The notes beneath the pieces are model-generated. The model saw only the letters and a program-made list of their open reading frames with translations. It did no database searches and was not told the DNA's origin. From Streptomyces sp. NBC_00569 (GTDB lineage Bacteria > Actinomycetota > Actinomycetes > Streptomycetales > Streptomycetaceae), in contig NZ_CP107783.1 in the NCBI RefSeq assembly GCF_036345255.1, forward strand, positions 9,541,001 through 9,605,000: a DNA stretch of 64,000 bases. The letters are read 5' to 3'. Both the position numbers and the translations under genes were made by a program. Each line of letters begins with the position of its first letter. The first letter of the stretch is position 1. This document shows, one piece after another, positions 53,055 through 62,281 of this stretch.

Positions 53055-54716
53055 TCAGGGGCGGGGGAGGGCAGCCAGGTACGCGCGCCAGCTGCCGTAC
53101 GAGGTGATCTCGCGGGCACCCTCGACGGCCTGGGGCTCGCAGAGAAAGCCGGTGACGAAGCTTCCGTCCGCGAGTTCCACGCTTCCGAGCGCCATCGGGC
53201 GGGGCAACGCGGCGAGGAACACACCCAGTCCCTCGGCGGGCAGTTGCCACACCTCGGCCTCGATCGTGCCTCCGTCTTCTCCGACCCTGACCAGTCCCGG
53301 CTTCGGAGGCAGGGTGTCCAGCGCGTACAGCCGATAGGCCCGCGCGGTCGTGGTGGTGCGCACCAGTCGCCCGCCCACGGAGAGGAGTTGGCCGTTCAGG
53401 GGCTGTCCGGACAGGTGCGCTCCGATCACCGCGAGCCGCAGGGGCGGGTTGTCGAGCAGCCCGGCGATACGGACCAGCCGCTCGTCCGTGAAGGCCGGGC
53501 CGATCAGCATGACCCCGAAAGGCAGCCCGTTCACGTCGCCGGCGGGCACGGCGACCGCCGCCAGGTCGAAGAGGTTGGTGGAGTTGGTGAAACGGCCGAG
53601 CCGGGCATTGACGCCCAGCGGGTCGGCCGCGACCTCGGTGAGGGTCGGGTGGCCCGGCGCGGTAGGCAGGAGCAGTGCGTCCGCGTCGCCCAGAGTGGCC
53701 AGGGCCCGGACGCGGAGGGATGCAAGCCTCTGTTGGTCGGCGTAGAGCTGGTGGGCCGGGATGTCCTTGGCCCGCGAGATGATTCCGGCCACGGTCGGGT
53801 CGAGGTCCGGGGAGCCCGGGTGCGCGTCGATGAAGGCACCGACGGCCGTGTAGCGCTCGGCGACGAACGCGCCCTCGTACAGCATCGCCGCCGCCTCCGT
53901 GAACGGTGCGAGGTCGACGGGCAGGAGCTCGGCGCCCGCGTCGGAGAGCCGCTGCGCCGCCGCTTCGAACGCCTCGGCCCAGCCGGGGTCCAGCCGGCCC
54001 AGTTGCCCGAGTTCCGGGACGGCGATCCGCCACGGGCCGGGGTCACGCGGGGCCGGAGCCGACAGTGCCCGCCCGGGCGGCGCTGCCATGAGGGACATCG
54101 CCTGCTCGGCTTCCGCGAGCGTGTGGGCGAAGACCGTGACGCAGTCGAGCGAGGCGCAGGCCGGGACGACGCCCTCGGTCGGGATCAGCCCGAAGGTCGG
54201 CTTGAGACCGACGATGCCGTTGAAGGCGGCCGGGACACGGCCCGAGCCCGCGGTGTCCGTGCCGAGCGCGATATCGGCGATCCCGAGCGCGACAGCGACC
54301 GCCGAGCCGGACGAGGAACCGCCGGATACGTGCTCCGGGGACAGGGCGTTGCGGACCGCGCCGTACGGGCTGCGGGTGCCGACCAGACCGGTCGCGAACT
54401 GGTCGAGGTTCGTGGTGCCGAGGACGACGGCGCCCGCGGCCTTCAGACGCGCCACGGCCGGCGCGTCGGTGTCCGGCTCGTAGGCGTAGGCGGGGCAGCC
54501 GGCGGTGGTCGGCAGTCCGGCCACGCCGATGTTGCCCTTGACCGCCAGCACCGTTCCGGCCAGCGGCAGCCGGTCGCCGGCGGCGACCTTCGCGTCGACC
54601 GCTGCGGCGTCCGACTCCGTATCGGCCTGCGGGCGCAGAGCGATCCACACCTCGGGCCGGTCCACCTGCGCGATGCGTGCGTAGGCGGCCCGCACCCGGT
54701 CCACTGCGGTGGTCAC
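53055..54716 (-). CDS. atzF: Allophanate hydrolase
   Basis: 553 residues from the GTG at 54716, which overlaps the carboxylase stop (GTGA). The amidase-signature core has Lys60 in AVKGNIGVAGLPTTAG, then HVSGGSSSGSAVAVALG and GTDTAGSGRVPAAFNG with the Ser-Ser-Lys triad. The C-terminal domain (residues about 440-553) ends GFLCEPQAVEGAREITSYG. It splits allophanate to ammonia and CO2, the last step after urea or guanidine carboxylation. End of the leftward operon. Confidence 0.92.
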   Translation of the reverse strand: MTTAVDRVRAAYARIAQVDRPEVWIALRPQADTESDAAAVDAKVAAGDRLPLAGTVLAVKGNIGVAGLPTTAGCPAYAYEPDTDAPAVARLKAAGAVVLGTTNLDQFATGLVGTRSPYGAVRNALSPEHVSGGSSSGSAVAVALGIADIALGTDTAGSGRVPAAFNGIVGLKPTFGLIPTEGVVPACASLDCVTVFAHTLAEAEQAMSLMAAPPGRALSAPAPRDPGPWRIAVPELGQLGRLDPGWAEAFEAAAQRLSDAGAELLPVDLAPFTEAAAMLYEGAFVAERYTAVGAFIDAHPGSPDLDPTVAGIISRAKDIPAHQLYADQQRLASLRVRALATLGDADALLLPTAPGHPTLTEVAADPLGVNARLGRFTNSTNLFDLAAVAVPAGDVNGLPFGVMLIGPAFTDERLVRIAGLLDNPPLRLAVIGAHLSGQPLNGQLLSVGGRLVRTTTTARAYRLYALDTLPPKPGLVRVGEDGGTIEAEVWQLPAEGLGVFLAALPRPMALGSVELADGSFVTGFLCEPQAVEGAREITSYGSWRAYLAALPRP

Positions 54717-57700
54717 GCGGCTGCCTCCACGGATTCGACGGGAGCGAGGACGACGAGGGCGGTGCCCGCCTCGACCTGGCTGCCCGGCCTGGTAAGGATC
54801 ATTGTGACGATACCGTCGGCGGGTGAGGGAACCCGGGACTCCATCTTCATTGCTTCCAGTGCGAGGAGCTGCTGCCCGGCCGACACACGGTCGCCGACCT
54901 CGACGTTGACCTGCCAGACCGAGGCGGTGAACTCGGCTTCGACCACGTGGCCGCCCTCGGGGACCTCGACGTCGGTGACCGGCGCGGCGGCCTCGGGGGC
55001 CGCCTGCTCGCGCGTGAACTCGCCGGCCGCTTCCCAGGCGTCGCGCTCGGCGCGGAACGCCGCGCTCTGCCCGGCCCGGAACGCGTCGATCGACTCCGCG
55101 TTCTCGGCGAGGAACCGCCGGTACTCCGCGAGTGAGAAGGAACCCTCTTCGATCCTCGGTACGAACCGGCCGGACGTGATGCCCGCGCGCAGTTCCAGGA
55201 GTTCCTCCGCCTCGACCGGGTACCACCTGATCCGGTCGAAGAAGCGCAGCAGCCAGGGCCTGCCCGACTCGAAGGCGCCGCGCTGCTGCCAGCCCGACCA
55301 CACCTGTGTGGTGCGGCCGACGAACTGGTAGCCGCCGGGGCCCTCCATGCCGTAGACGCACAGGTATGCGCCCCCGATGCCGACCGAGTTCTCCGCGGTC
55401 CAGGTGCGGGCCGGGTTGTACTTGGTCGTGACCAGCCGGTGCCGCGGGTCCAGCGGGGTGGCGACCGGCGCGCCCAGGTACACGTCCCCCAGCCCCATCA
55501 CCAGGTACTCGGCATCGAAGACGGTGCGGTACACGTCCTCCACGGTCTCCAGGCCGTTGACGCGGCGGATGAACTCGATGTTCCAGGGACACCAGGGGGC
55601 GTCGTCGCGCACGCCCGCCATGTAGCGGGCGATGGCCTCGCGGGTCGCCGGGTCGTCCCAGGACAGCGGCAGGTGGACGACACGGCTGGGTACCACGAGT
55701 TCGTCGGAGGCGGGGAGTTCCTCCTCCACGCGCCGGGCGATCTCGAGGAGCTTCTCCTGAGGCAGGACGTCGGGGTCTGTCCGGACCTGGAGGGACCGGA
55801 TTCCCGGGGTCAGGTCCTCGACGCCGTCGAGTGCTTGCTCGGCCAGCGCCTGCGCGAGTGCGTGGATCCGCATGCGCAGGGCCAGGTCGAGCTGCATCGG
55901 CCCGTACTCGATGAGGAGGTTGTCGTCGCCGCTGCGCCGGTAGGTGACCGACGGGCGGGTTTCGGTCTGTGGCAGGCGGGCGAGGATGCCGCCGTCGACG
56001 ACTGCATCCCGATCGGCGCGCGGGGCCGCGGCCGGGTTCCGCCGCAGACCTGAGGCGGCCTCGGTGGTCACCGGGACGAAGCGGACCGTGTCGCCGGGAC
56101 GGAGCTGGCCGAGCTTCCAGCGCTGTCCGGTCGCGATCGTCGCCGGGCAGACGAAGCCGCCCAGGGAGGGCCCGTCGGGGCCGAGCAGGACGGGCATGTC
56201 GCCGGTGTAGTCGACGGCGCCGACGGAGTACGGCGTGTCGTGGATGTTGGACGGGTGCAGGCCCGCCTCGCCGCCGTCCGTGCGCGCCCACCGCGGCCTG
56301 GGGCCGACGAGGCGCACACCGGTGCGGGCCGAGTTGAAGTGCACCTTCCAGTGCGCGGAGTAGAAGTCGCGGATGTCGTCGTCGGTGAAGAACTCGGGGG
56401 CGGCGTGCGGGCCTTCGACCGCGCCGATGTACCACACGCCGCCGAAGTCCGGGCGCCGGTCCGGGGGCACGACGGACGTTTCCGGGCGCTGTTCGCCGCC
56501 GTGCAGGACGTCACCCGCGCGCAGGGCGCGGCCGCCGTGTCCGCCGAACCGGCCGAGGGTGAAGGTGGCCGCGCTGCCCAGGAACTCCGGTGTGTCCAGG
56601 CCGCCGGCGAACAGCAGGTAGGTGCGCAGGCCGTGCTCGTCGGGTGACCCGACGCCCAGGGTCTGTCCGGCTTCGACGGTGACCGGTTCCCATTGCGGTA
56701 CGGCGGTGCCGTCGACGGTCACCGGTGCCGGGGCGCCGGTGACGCACACCGTCGTCGGGTGGGTGAAGCGGAGGGAAGGCCCCTGGAGGGTGCACTCGAG
56801 GCCGGGCGCGCCCTCGGGGTTGCCGAGCGCGGTGTTGCCGAGCCGGAAGGAGAGGTCGTCCATCGGTCCGCACGGGGGGACGCCGACCTGCCAGTTCCCC
56901 GTGCGTCCCGGCCAGTCCTGCACGGTGGTCGAGGTGCCCGCCGCGAGGACCTCGATGCGCGGCGTCGGATCGCTGATCGTGGCGAGCGAAGCGGTGGAGT
57001 GCGCCGCTCGGCGCACGTCGGCGTTCTGGAGCGCGGCGCGCACCAGACCGAGGTTGGTCTCGATGCCGTCGAGGCGGGTCGCGGCGAGCGCGGCGTCCAG
57101 CCTGTCGAGTGCCTCTGCGCGGTCGCTGCCGTGCGCGACGACCTTGGCGAGCATCGGGTCGTAGGAGGTGGTGACCTCGGTGCCGGTCTCCACCCAGGTG
57201 TCGACGCGGACGCCCTCGGGGAAGGCGACGCGGGTCAGCAGGCCCGCGCTCGGCCGGTGGCCGCGCGAGGGGTCCTCGGCGTAGACGCGTGCCTCGACGG
57301 CGTGGCCCCTCGGTGTCAACGGCATGGTGACGAAGGTGGTGTCGCCCTGCGCGAGGCGCAGCATCCACTCCACGAGGTCGACGCCGTAGATCTCCTCGGT
57401 GACCGGGTGTTCGACCTGGAGTCTGGTGTTGACCTCCAGGAAGTACGCCTCCTCGCGGGCGGCGTCGTACACGAACTCGACCGTTCCGGCGGAGCGGTAG
57501 TTCACAGACGCGCACAAGTCCCTGGCTGAGGCGGTGAGTTGCTTGCGCACCGTGTCCGGGAGTCCCGGGGCGGGGGCCTCCTCCAGTACCTTCTGGTTGC
57601 GGCGCTGCAGCGAGCAGTCGCGGTCGCCGAGGGTGACGACGCGGCCCTCGCCGTCGCCGAAGACCTGCACCTCGACGTGGCGGGCGCGCTCGACGAGCCG

Positions 57701-58300
57701 CTCCAGGAAGACGCCGGCGGAGGAGAAGGACGCGGCGGCCACGCGCTGCACCCGCTCCCAGGCGTCGTCGAGGGCGTCGGCGTCGTGGCACGCCTGCATC
57801 CCGATACCGCCGCCCCCGCCGGTCGCCTTGAGCATGACCGGGTAGCCGATCCCCTCGGCCGCGGCGAGGGCGGCGCCCACGTCGGGCAGCAGCCCGGTGC
57901 CGGGGGCGAGCGTCACACCGGCCGCGTGCGCCGCGGCGCGCGCGGTGTGTTTGGCGCCGAACAGCTCCAGCTGTTCGGGGGTGGGGCCGACGAAGACCAG
58001 ACCCGCTTCGGCGCAGCGGCGGGCGAAGCCGGCGTCCTCGGACAGGAAGCCGTAACCGGGGTGGACGGCGCCGGCTCCGGTGTCCTGGGCGGCCTTGAGG
58101 ATTAGGGCGGCGTCGAGGTAGGAGTCCTTGGCGGGGGCCGGGCCGAGCCGTACGGCCTCGTCGGCCAGCCGCACGTGGTCGGCCCCGCGGTCCGGGTCGG
58201 AGTAGACCGCGACGGTGCGCAGGCCGAGCCGGCGAGCGGTGCGGATGATGCGCGACGCGATCTCGCCGCGGTTGGCGACCAGCAGGGTGTCGAACGTCAT
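54713..58300 (-). CDS. uca: Biotin-dependent urea/guanidine carboxylase
   Basis: 1195 residues from the ATG at 58300 (MTFDTLLVANRGEIA). In order: biotin carboxylase (LVANRGEIASRIIRTARRLG, GGGGIGMQACHDADALDDAW), then the carboxyltransferase domains formed by KipA/KipI-like sequences (PWNIEFIRRVNGLETVEDVY). Last comes a biotinyl domain with Lys1152 in EAMKMES. It carboxylates urea to allophanate. In clusters with DUF1989 partners the true substrate is often guanidine, giving carboxyguanidine. Which one holds here needs the carboxyltransferase pocket residues. Confidence 0.92.
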   Translation of the reverse strand: MTFDTLLVANRGEIASRIIRTARRLGLRTVAVYSDPDRGADHVRLADEAVRLGPAPAKDSYLDAALILKAAQDTGAGAVHPGYGFLSEDAGFARRCAEAGLVFVGPTPEQLELFGAKHTARAAAHAAGVTLAPGTGLLPDVGAALAAAEGIGYPVMLKATGGGGGIGMQACHDADALDDAWERVQRVAAASFSSAGVFLERLVERARHVEVQVFGDGEGRVVTLGDRDCSLQRRNQKVLEEAPAPGLPDTVRKQLTASARDLCASVNYRSAGTVEFVYDAAREEAYFLEVNTRLQVEHPVTEEIYGVDLVEWMLRLAQGDTTFVTMPLTPRGHAVEARVYAEDPSRGHRPSAGLLTRVAFPEGVRVDTWVETGTEVTTSYDPMLAKVVAHGSDRAEALDRLDAALAATRLDGIETNLGLVRAALQNADVRRAAHSTASLATISDPTPRIEVLAAGTSTTVQDWPGRTGNWQVGVPPCGPMDDLSFRLGNTALGNPEGAPGLECTLQGPSLRFTHPTTVCVTGAPAPVTVDGTAVPQWEPVTVEAGQTLGVGSPDEHGLRTYLLFAGGLDTPEFLGSAATFTLGRFGGHGGRALRAGDVLHGGEQRPETSVVPPDRRPDFGGVWYIGAVEGPHAAPEFFTDDDIRDFYSAHWKVHFNSARTGVRLVGPRPRWARTDGGEAGLHPSNIHDTPYSVGAVDYTGDMPVLLGPDGPSLGGFVCPATIATGQRWKLGQLRPGDTVRFVPVTTEAASGLRRNPAAAPRADRDAVVDGGILARLPQTETRPSVTYRRSGDDNLLIEYGPMQLDLALRMRIHALAQALAEQALDGVEDLTPGIRSLQVRTDPDVLPQEKLLEIARRVEEELPASDELVVPSRVVHLPLSWDDPATREAIARYMAGVRDDAPWCPWNIEFIRRVNGLETVEDVYRTVFDAEYLVMGLGDVYLGAPVATPLDPRHRLVTTKYNPARTWTAENSVGIGGAYLCVYGMEGPGGYQFVGRTTQVWSGWQQRGAFESGRPWLLRFFDRIRWYPVEAEELLELRAGITSGRFVPRIEEGSFSLAEYRRFLAENAESIDAFRAGQSAAFRAERDAWEAAGEFTREQAAPEAAAPVTDVEVPEGGHVVEAEFTASVWQVNVEVGDRVSAGQQLLALEAMKMESRVPSPADGIVTMILTRPGSQVEAGTALVVLAPVESVEAAA

Positions 58301-58305
58301 GGGCT

Positions 58306-58944
58306 TCAGCTCTCGTCCGGCTCGGTGATCGTCGTCTGCAGGGCACTCGGGTGGAAGCCGTTGCAAGGGTTGTTGATCTGCGGACAGTTGGACAGCAGTG
58401 CGATGACGTCGGTCTCGGCGCGCAGTACGACCTTCAGGCCCGGCGCCGAGATGCCGTCGACGATGCCGAGGGTGCCGTCCGCCTCGACGGGCACGTTCAT
58501 GTACCAGTTGATGTTGGACACCAGGTCGCGCTTGTCCAGACCGTGCTTGCTGCCCTCGGCGAGGAAGTTCTCCACACAGGCGTGCTGAGACCAGGTGTGG
58601 TGTCCGTAGCGGAGGGTGTTGGACTCCTTGGAACAGGCCCCGCCCACGGTGTCGTGCCGGCCGCAGGTGTCCTCGACGACGGTCATCAGCGGGGTGTGCT
58701 CGTTGGACAGCAGCACCGACCCGGTGGTCAGGAAGATGTTGCCCTGGGCCTGGATGGTGTCGGGCGCGCTGTAGCGCACGGAGGTGTCGTGGGCGTCGTA
58801 GACGAGGAAGTCCGCGGCCTGGTTCCCGTACAGGTCGGTGATGGTCAGCAGTTGGCCCGTGCGCACGACGGCGGACCAGGCGGAGCGGGCGGGGACGGTC
58901 CGGTCGAGGACGACGCGCCCCGCAGGGGTGGTGGTGACGGTCAT
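58306..58944 (-). CDS. DUF1989 protein UAAP2, probable carboxyguanidine deiminase subunit
   Basis: 212 residues with AGGGGGA before the ATG at 58944. DUF1989 features are TITDLYGNQAADFLVYDAHD, TVVEDTCGRHDTVGG and NWYMNVPVEADG. In carboxylase clusters, the two urea-amidolyase-associated proteins form the deiminase that turns carboxyguanidine into allophanate. Five nt separate it from the carboxylase and it overlaps the next DUF1989 gene by ATGA. Confidence 0.85.
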   Translation of the reverse strand: MTVTTTPAGRVVLDRTVPARSAWSAVVRTGQLLTITDLYGNQAADFLVYDAHDTSVRYSAPDTIQAQGNIFLTTGSVLLSNEHTPLMTVVEDTCGRHDTVGGACSKESNTLRYGHHTWSQHACVENFLAEGSKHGLDKRDLVSNINWYMNVPVEADGTLGIVDGISAPGLKVVLRAETDVIALLSNCPQINNPCNGFHPSALQTTITEPDES

Positions 58945-59783
58945 GCGATCCCCCTGGCGTGGAGCTGTTCGGCGGTGTTGAGGAAGGCGCGGCGGCCCTC
59001 GGGCGTTGCGTCCCACAGGGCGTCGCCGGGGGCTGTCGGCCTGGCCCGGTACGCGAGGACTTCGAGGTGTCCACAGATGTACGCGGGCCGAGGGTCCAAC
59101 GGGTGGGGGACGTTGGCGATGAGTACGGTCAGCGGCTGCTCGGCGCGCAGTGTGACGGACGTGCCGGCGCCCGCGGAGCCGGTGAAGCCGGCGGTGCCGT
59201 CCTCGCTGATGCGTACGCCCTGGAAGAAGGAGACGGACGGCGGGATGTCCCGCGGGCCGAGGCCGTTCTTGAGGGCGGCGAGCTTGAACAGCTCGCGTCC
59301 GGCCGGGGTGGCGGACTGGGGAGTTCCGTCCCCGTACCGCTGGGTGTTGAGGACTCGGGTGGAGGTGCCGCTGAGGGCGTCGTGCCGGCCGGAGGTGTCC
59401 TCGGTGACGGAGGCGAGGACCCGGCCCTGGTCGGACAGGAGCAGATGTCTCTCGCCCAGGTAGGCGTTCCAGAACACCTTGACCGTGTCGGCCGTGTTCA
59501 GCCGCTCCCAGGGGCAGTCGGCGCTGTACAGCAGGACGTGTGCGCACGCGTCGCCGGTGACGTCGGTCAGGCGCAACTCGGTGCCACGGGCCAGGACCTT
59601 GTGGGTGTAGTTGCCGCCTGCCACGGTCTCGGCCCACACGAGATCCTCGGCCGCGATGCCCTCGGGGGGCGTCGGCCAACTGCTCGCGGGGAGTATGGGC
59701 ATGGTGTCGCACTGTGTGCCGTCCTGGGCGCGGGCGTGATCGCGGGCCCCGTAGGCCGACGCTGTTGCTGAGGCTGTCGCCAC
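58941..59783 (-). CDS. DUF1989 protein UAAP1, probable carboxyguanidine deiminase subunit
   Basis: 280 residues from the ATG at 59783. The core has LRLTDVTGDACAHVLLYSAD, ASVTEDTSGRHDALSG and SVSFFQGVRISEDGTAG. The N-terminus of about 30 residues (ending QDGTQCDTMPILP) is longer than needed, so a start at the ATG before PILPASSWP is possible. It is the first gene of the leftward unit and lies 24 nt from the 22-bp TetR-type palindrome. Confidence 0.85.
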   Translation of the reverse strand: MATASATASAYGARDHARAQDGTQCDTMPILPASSWPTPPEGIAAEDLVWAETVAGGNYTHKVLARGTELRLTDVTGDACAHVLLYSADCPWERLNTADTVKVFWNAYLGERHLLLSDQGRVLASVTEDTSGRHDALSGTSTRVLNTQRYGDGTPQSATPAGRELFKLAALKNGLGPRDIPPSVSFFQGVRISEDGTAGFTGSAGAGTSVTLRAEQPLTVLIANVPHPLDPRPAYICGHLEVLAYRARPTAPGDALWDATPEGRRAFLNTAEQLHARGIA

Positions 59784-59806
59784 GGCTGAACCTCCGGCTC
59801 GACGCT

Positions 59807-59828
59807 ATTTCTGTCGTGCGACAGAAAT
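59807..59828. promoter_or_regulatory. 22-bp palindromic operator upstream of the DUF1989/carboxylase operon
   Basis: ATTTCTGTCG, a 2-nt spacer TG, then CGACAGAAAT forms a perfect 10+10 inverted repeat. TAATTT in the same stretch on the minus strand could be the -10 box. A near-identical copy precedes the APC permease (62259-62280). The TetR gene starts 113 nt away, so it is the likely repressor of both. Confidence 0.8.
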
Positions 59829-59940
59829 TAGGTGCGGGGCAAGTCGGTGCCATTGCCCGGGCATTTCGGCGTGGTAACCGGCACCTCACTTCGGCGGCTC
59901 GGCCCGCGAGGAACTCGCGGCCCTGTGCGAGGATCACGGA

Positions 59941-60624
59941 GTGAGCCCGCCCACCAGCAGAAAAGTCGGCCGACCGCGCGCCCAGGAGCGTCCCGCCAGC
60001 GGGCTGGAGCCGCGCGAAGAGGTGCTGGCCGCCGCGTCCGAGCTGTTCACCACGCACGGTTACACCGCGACCTCGACCCGGGCGGTCGCCGAGCGGGCCG
60101 GTCTGCGACAGGCATCGCTCTACCACTACTTCGACGGCAAGGAGGCGATCCTCGCGGCGTTGCTCGAAGGGACCGTCCGTCCTTCGCTGGAGATCGCCCG
60201 CGAACTCGTGGCCCGTACTGGAGCGGCCGCCGAGTCGAGACTGTGGGCCCTGTGCCATTCCGACGTCACGCTGCTGTGCCGTGGCCCGCACAACCTCGGG
60301 GCCCTGTACCTTCTGCCCGAGGTGCAGACGGCACGATTTGGCGTCTTCCACCGGGTGCGGACCGAACTGAAGGCTTCCTATGGGGAGTTGCTGGCCGGCA
60401 CGGAGCCGGGTGCGGCGCTCGGCGCCGAGGAACTGACGCTCCGTACGGACCTCCTCTTCGGCCTCACCGAGAGCGTGATTCTCGTCCGGCGTGCCGACCC
60501 CGCCCGCGATCCGGCGGCCCTCGCCGTGGCGACGGCCGACGCGGCACTGCGGATCGCGGGCGTGCCGCAGCGCTCCCTGGCACGGCTGCGCCGCGAGGGG
60601 CAACAGCTCCTCGCGGCGCAGTAG
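59941..60624 (+). CDS. TetR/AcrR-family regulator of the urea/guanidine cluster
   Basis: 227 residues from a GTG start. The helix-turn-helix is EEVLAAASELFTTHGYTATS followed by AVAERAGLRQASLYHYFDGK. The C-terminal domain (residues 85-227) is not of a named subfamily and would bind the inducer. It lies between the carboxylase operon and the permease gene, and two matching 22-bp palindromes sit before those units. It probably represses both until a ligand such as guanidine, urea or carboxyguanidine binds. Confidence 0.87.
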   Translation: MSPPTSRKVGRPRAQERPASGLEPREEVLAAASELFTTHGYTATSTRAVAERAGLRQASLYHYFDGKEAILAALLEGTVRPSLEIARELVARTGAAAESRLWALCHSDVTLLCRGPHNLGALYLLPEVQTARFGVFHRVRTELKASYGELLAGTEPGAALGAEELTLRTDLLFGLTESVILVRRADPARDPAALAVATADAALRIAGVPQRSLARLRREGQQLLAAQ

Positions 60625-60635
60625 AGACGACTCGG

Positions 60636-60651
60636 CCGGGCCCGTGCCCGG
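60636..60651. terminator. Short hairpin between convergent TetR and permease genes
   Basis: CCGGGC at 60636-60641 pairs with GCCCGG at 60646-60651 with a 4-nt loop. Lies between the TetR stop and the permease stop. Confidence 0.4.
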
Positions 60652-62223
60652 TCAGATACGCGCGGCCTCGGCCGGCTCCTCACGGTCCTGACCCCTGACC
60701 GCCGGGGCAGCCCCCGCGCGGCCCCGGCACACCGCACCGACGGCCACCGTCGCGCCGACGAACAGGACGGTGAACCACTGGAAGTACCAGTGGCCTCCTG
60801 CCGGGTCGTACACCTGGGCGCGCGGCCAGGACAGATTGACCGTCATGAACAGCCCGTAGACGACCGCGAGCACATTGACGGGCAGACCCCAGCGCCCGAG
60901 GGAGAACAGTGGCCTGCCCATCTCGTCACGGTCTCCGGAATCCGTCGCCGGCCACTGGCCCTTGAGCCGGCGGAACAGCATCGGCACAGTCACCCCCGCG
61001 TACGCGAGATACAGCATCGCGATGCATGTGGTGCCGATGGCCACGAACGCCTCCGGGGAAGCAAGGTTGAGCAGGGCGAGCGCCGCGGCCGGTCCGCCCA
61101 CCACCAGTGCCGGGACGAAGGGCATGCCCGTGCGCGGCGAGACCTTCGCCAGCCGTGCGGAGAAGGGCAGCATCCCGTCGCGCGCCATCGAGAACAGCAT
61201 CCGGCTGCCGGCGGTCTGGATGGCGAGCGTGGCCACGGAGATGGCCACCGCCACGTCCGCGAGGAGCACCTTGCCCACGCCGTCGCCCAGGCTGCTGGTG
61301 AGGACGTAGCTCAACCCCTCGGTGGAGAGGCGGCCGTCGGTGAGGCTGGGGGCTGCGAGAAGACCGCCGAGCAGCAACAGGCCGCCCAGGGCACCCGCTG
61401 TGGCGAGAGCACTGAGGATGGTGCGGGGAGCGGTGCGACGGGGGTTGTGGGTCTCCTCGCTCATCTCGCCCGCACTGTCGAAGCCGATGAGGACGTATGC
61501 CGCGGTGAACGAGCCCACCAGCAGTGCCGCCACGGTGCCGTCCTGGCCACCCGTCCTCAACGTCACGCCGGCACCACGCTCGACGTGGGTGAACAGCAGC
61601 ACGACGATGAGGATCGCGCCGATGATCTCGGCGGTGACGCCGATCCGGTTGACGGCCGACATGACGCGGTTGTCGAGCACGTTCACGGCCGTGGTCAGCG
61701 CCAGCAGGACGAGAGCCAGGAGGGCCGCGTTGGCCGCCCCGGTCGCCGTGGTGGGCGCCGGGTCGCCGTCGACGAGCTGGAACCCGGACCAGATCGGGGG
61801 CAGGACGACCTGCAGCGCGAGTGCCGCGGCGGCGACCACGACCACTTGACCGATCACCATGATCCAGCCCGTGAACCAGCCGAAGGCCGGGCGGCTCAGC
61901 CGGGTCGACCACTGGAAGATCGCCCCGGAGATGGGGTAACGGGCGGCGAGTTCGGCGAAGCACGCGGCGACCAGCAGTTGGCCGATGAGTACGGCCGGCC
62001 AGGTCCAGAAGAACAGCGGCCCGCCGAAGGAGTAGCCCAGGGAGAAGAACTGGAAGACCGTGGTCAGGACGGAGATGAAGGAGAACCCGGCGGCGAAGGA
62101 CGCGTACCGTCCCATCTGCCGCCGTAGCTCCTGGCGGTAGCCGAAGGTGGCCAGCGTGCCGTCGTCCGTGAGGCCGGGCGGCGGAGGGGGAGGCGGTGTT
62201 GTGGAATCTGTGGTCACGGTCAT
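60652..62223 (-). CDS. APC-superfamily permease, urea-carboxylase-associated transporter
   Basis: 523 residues from the ATG at 62223 (MTVTTDSTTPPPPP), with AGGGGA upstream. A Pro-rich start is followed by about 12 membrane helices, including FSLGYSFGGPLFFWTWPAVL and AELAARYPISGAIFQWSTR. The APC motif GFDSAGEMSEETHNPRR is present. Related permeases accompany urea/guanidine carboxylase genes. It probably imports the nitrogen compound used by the cluster. Controlled from the palindrome at 62259. Confidence 0.9.
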   Translation of the reverse strand: MTVTTDSTTPPPPPPPGLTDDGTLATFGYRQELRRQMGRYASFAAGFSFISVLTTVFQFFSLGYSFGGPLFFWTWPAVLIGQLLVAACFAELAARYPISGAIFQWSTRLSRPAFGWFTGWIMVIGQVVVVAAAALALQVVLPPIWSGFQLVDGDPAPTTATGAANAALLALVLLALTTAVNVLDNRVMSAVNRIGVTAEIIGAILIVVLLFTHVERGAGVTLRTGGQDGTVAALLVGSFTAAYVLIGFDSAGEMSEETHNPRRTAPRTILSALATAGALGGLLLLGGLLAAPSLTDGRLSTEGLSYVLTSSLGDGVGKVLLADVAVAISVATLAIQTAGSRMLFSMARDGMLPFSARLAKVSPRTGMPFVPALVVGGPAAALALLNLASPEAFVAIGTTCIAMLYLAYAGVTVPMLFRRLKGQWPATDSGDRDEMGRPLFSLGRWGLPVNVLAVVYGLFMTVNLSWPRAQVYDPAGGHWYFQWFTVLFVGATVAVGAVCRGRAGAAPAVRGQDREEPAEAARI

Positions 62224-62258
62224 GGCGGTCCCCTGTCGCGGAGGCGTGATCCTGCGGA

Positions 62259-62280
62259 ATTCCTGTCGTCCGACAGAAAT
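62259..62280. promoter_or_regulatory. 22-bp palindromic operator upstream of the APC permease
   Basis: ATTCCTGTCG, spacer TC, then CGACAGAAAT. It matches the copy at 59807-59828 except for one arm base and the spacer, and both continue as TAGG. TAATTT on the minus strand may be the -10 box. This supports a shared TetR regulator. Confidence 0.8.
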
Positions 62281-62281
62281 T

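Noticed and set aside
59784..59940. Guanidine riboswitch in the leader of the DUF1989 operon
   Set aside because: The gap holds only a perfect palindrome and ribosome-site sequence. I saw no paired ACGR-loop hairpins or ykkC-like core, though no covariance search was possible.
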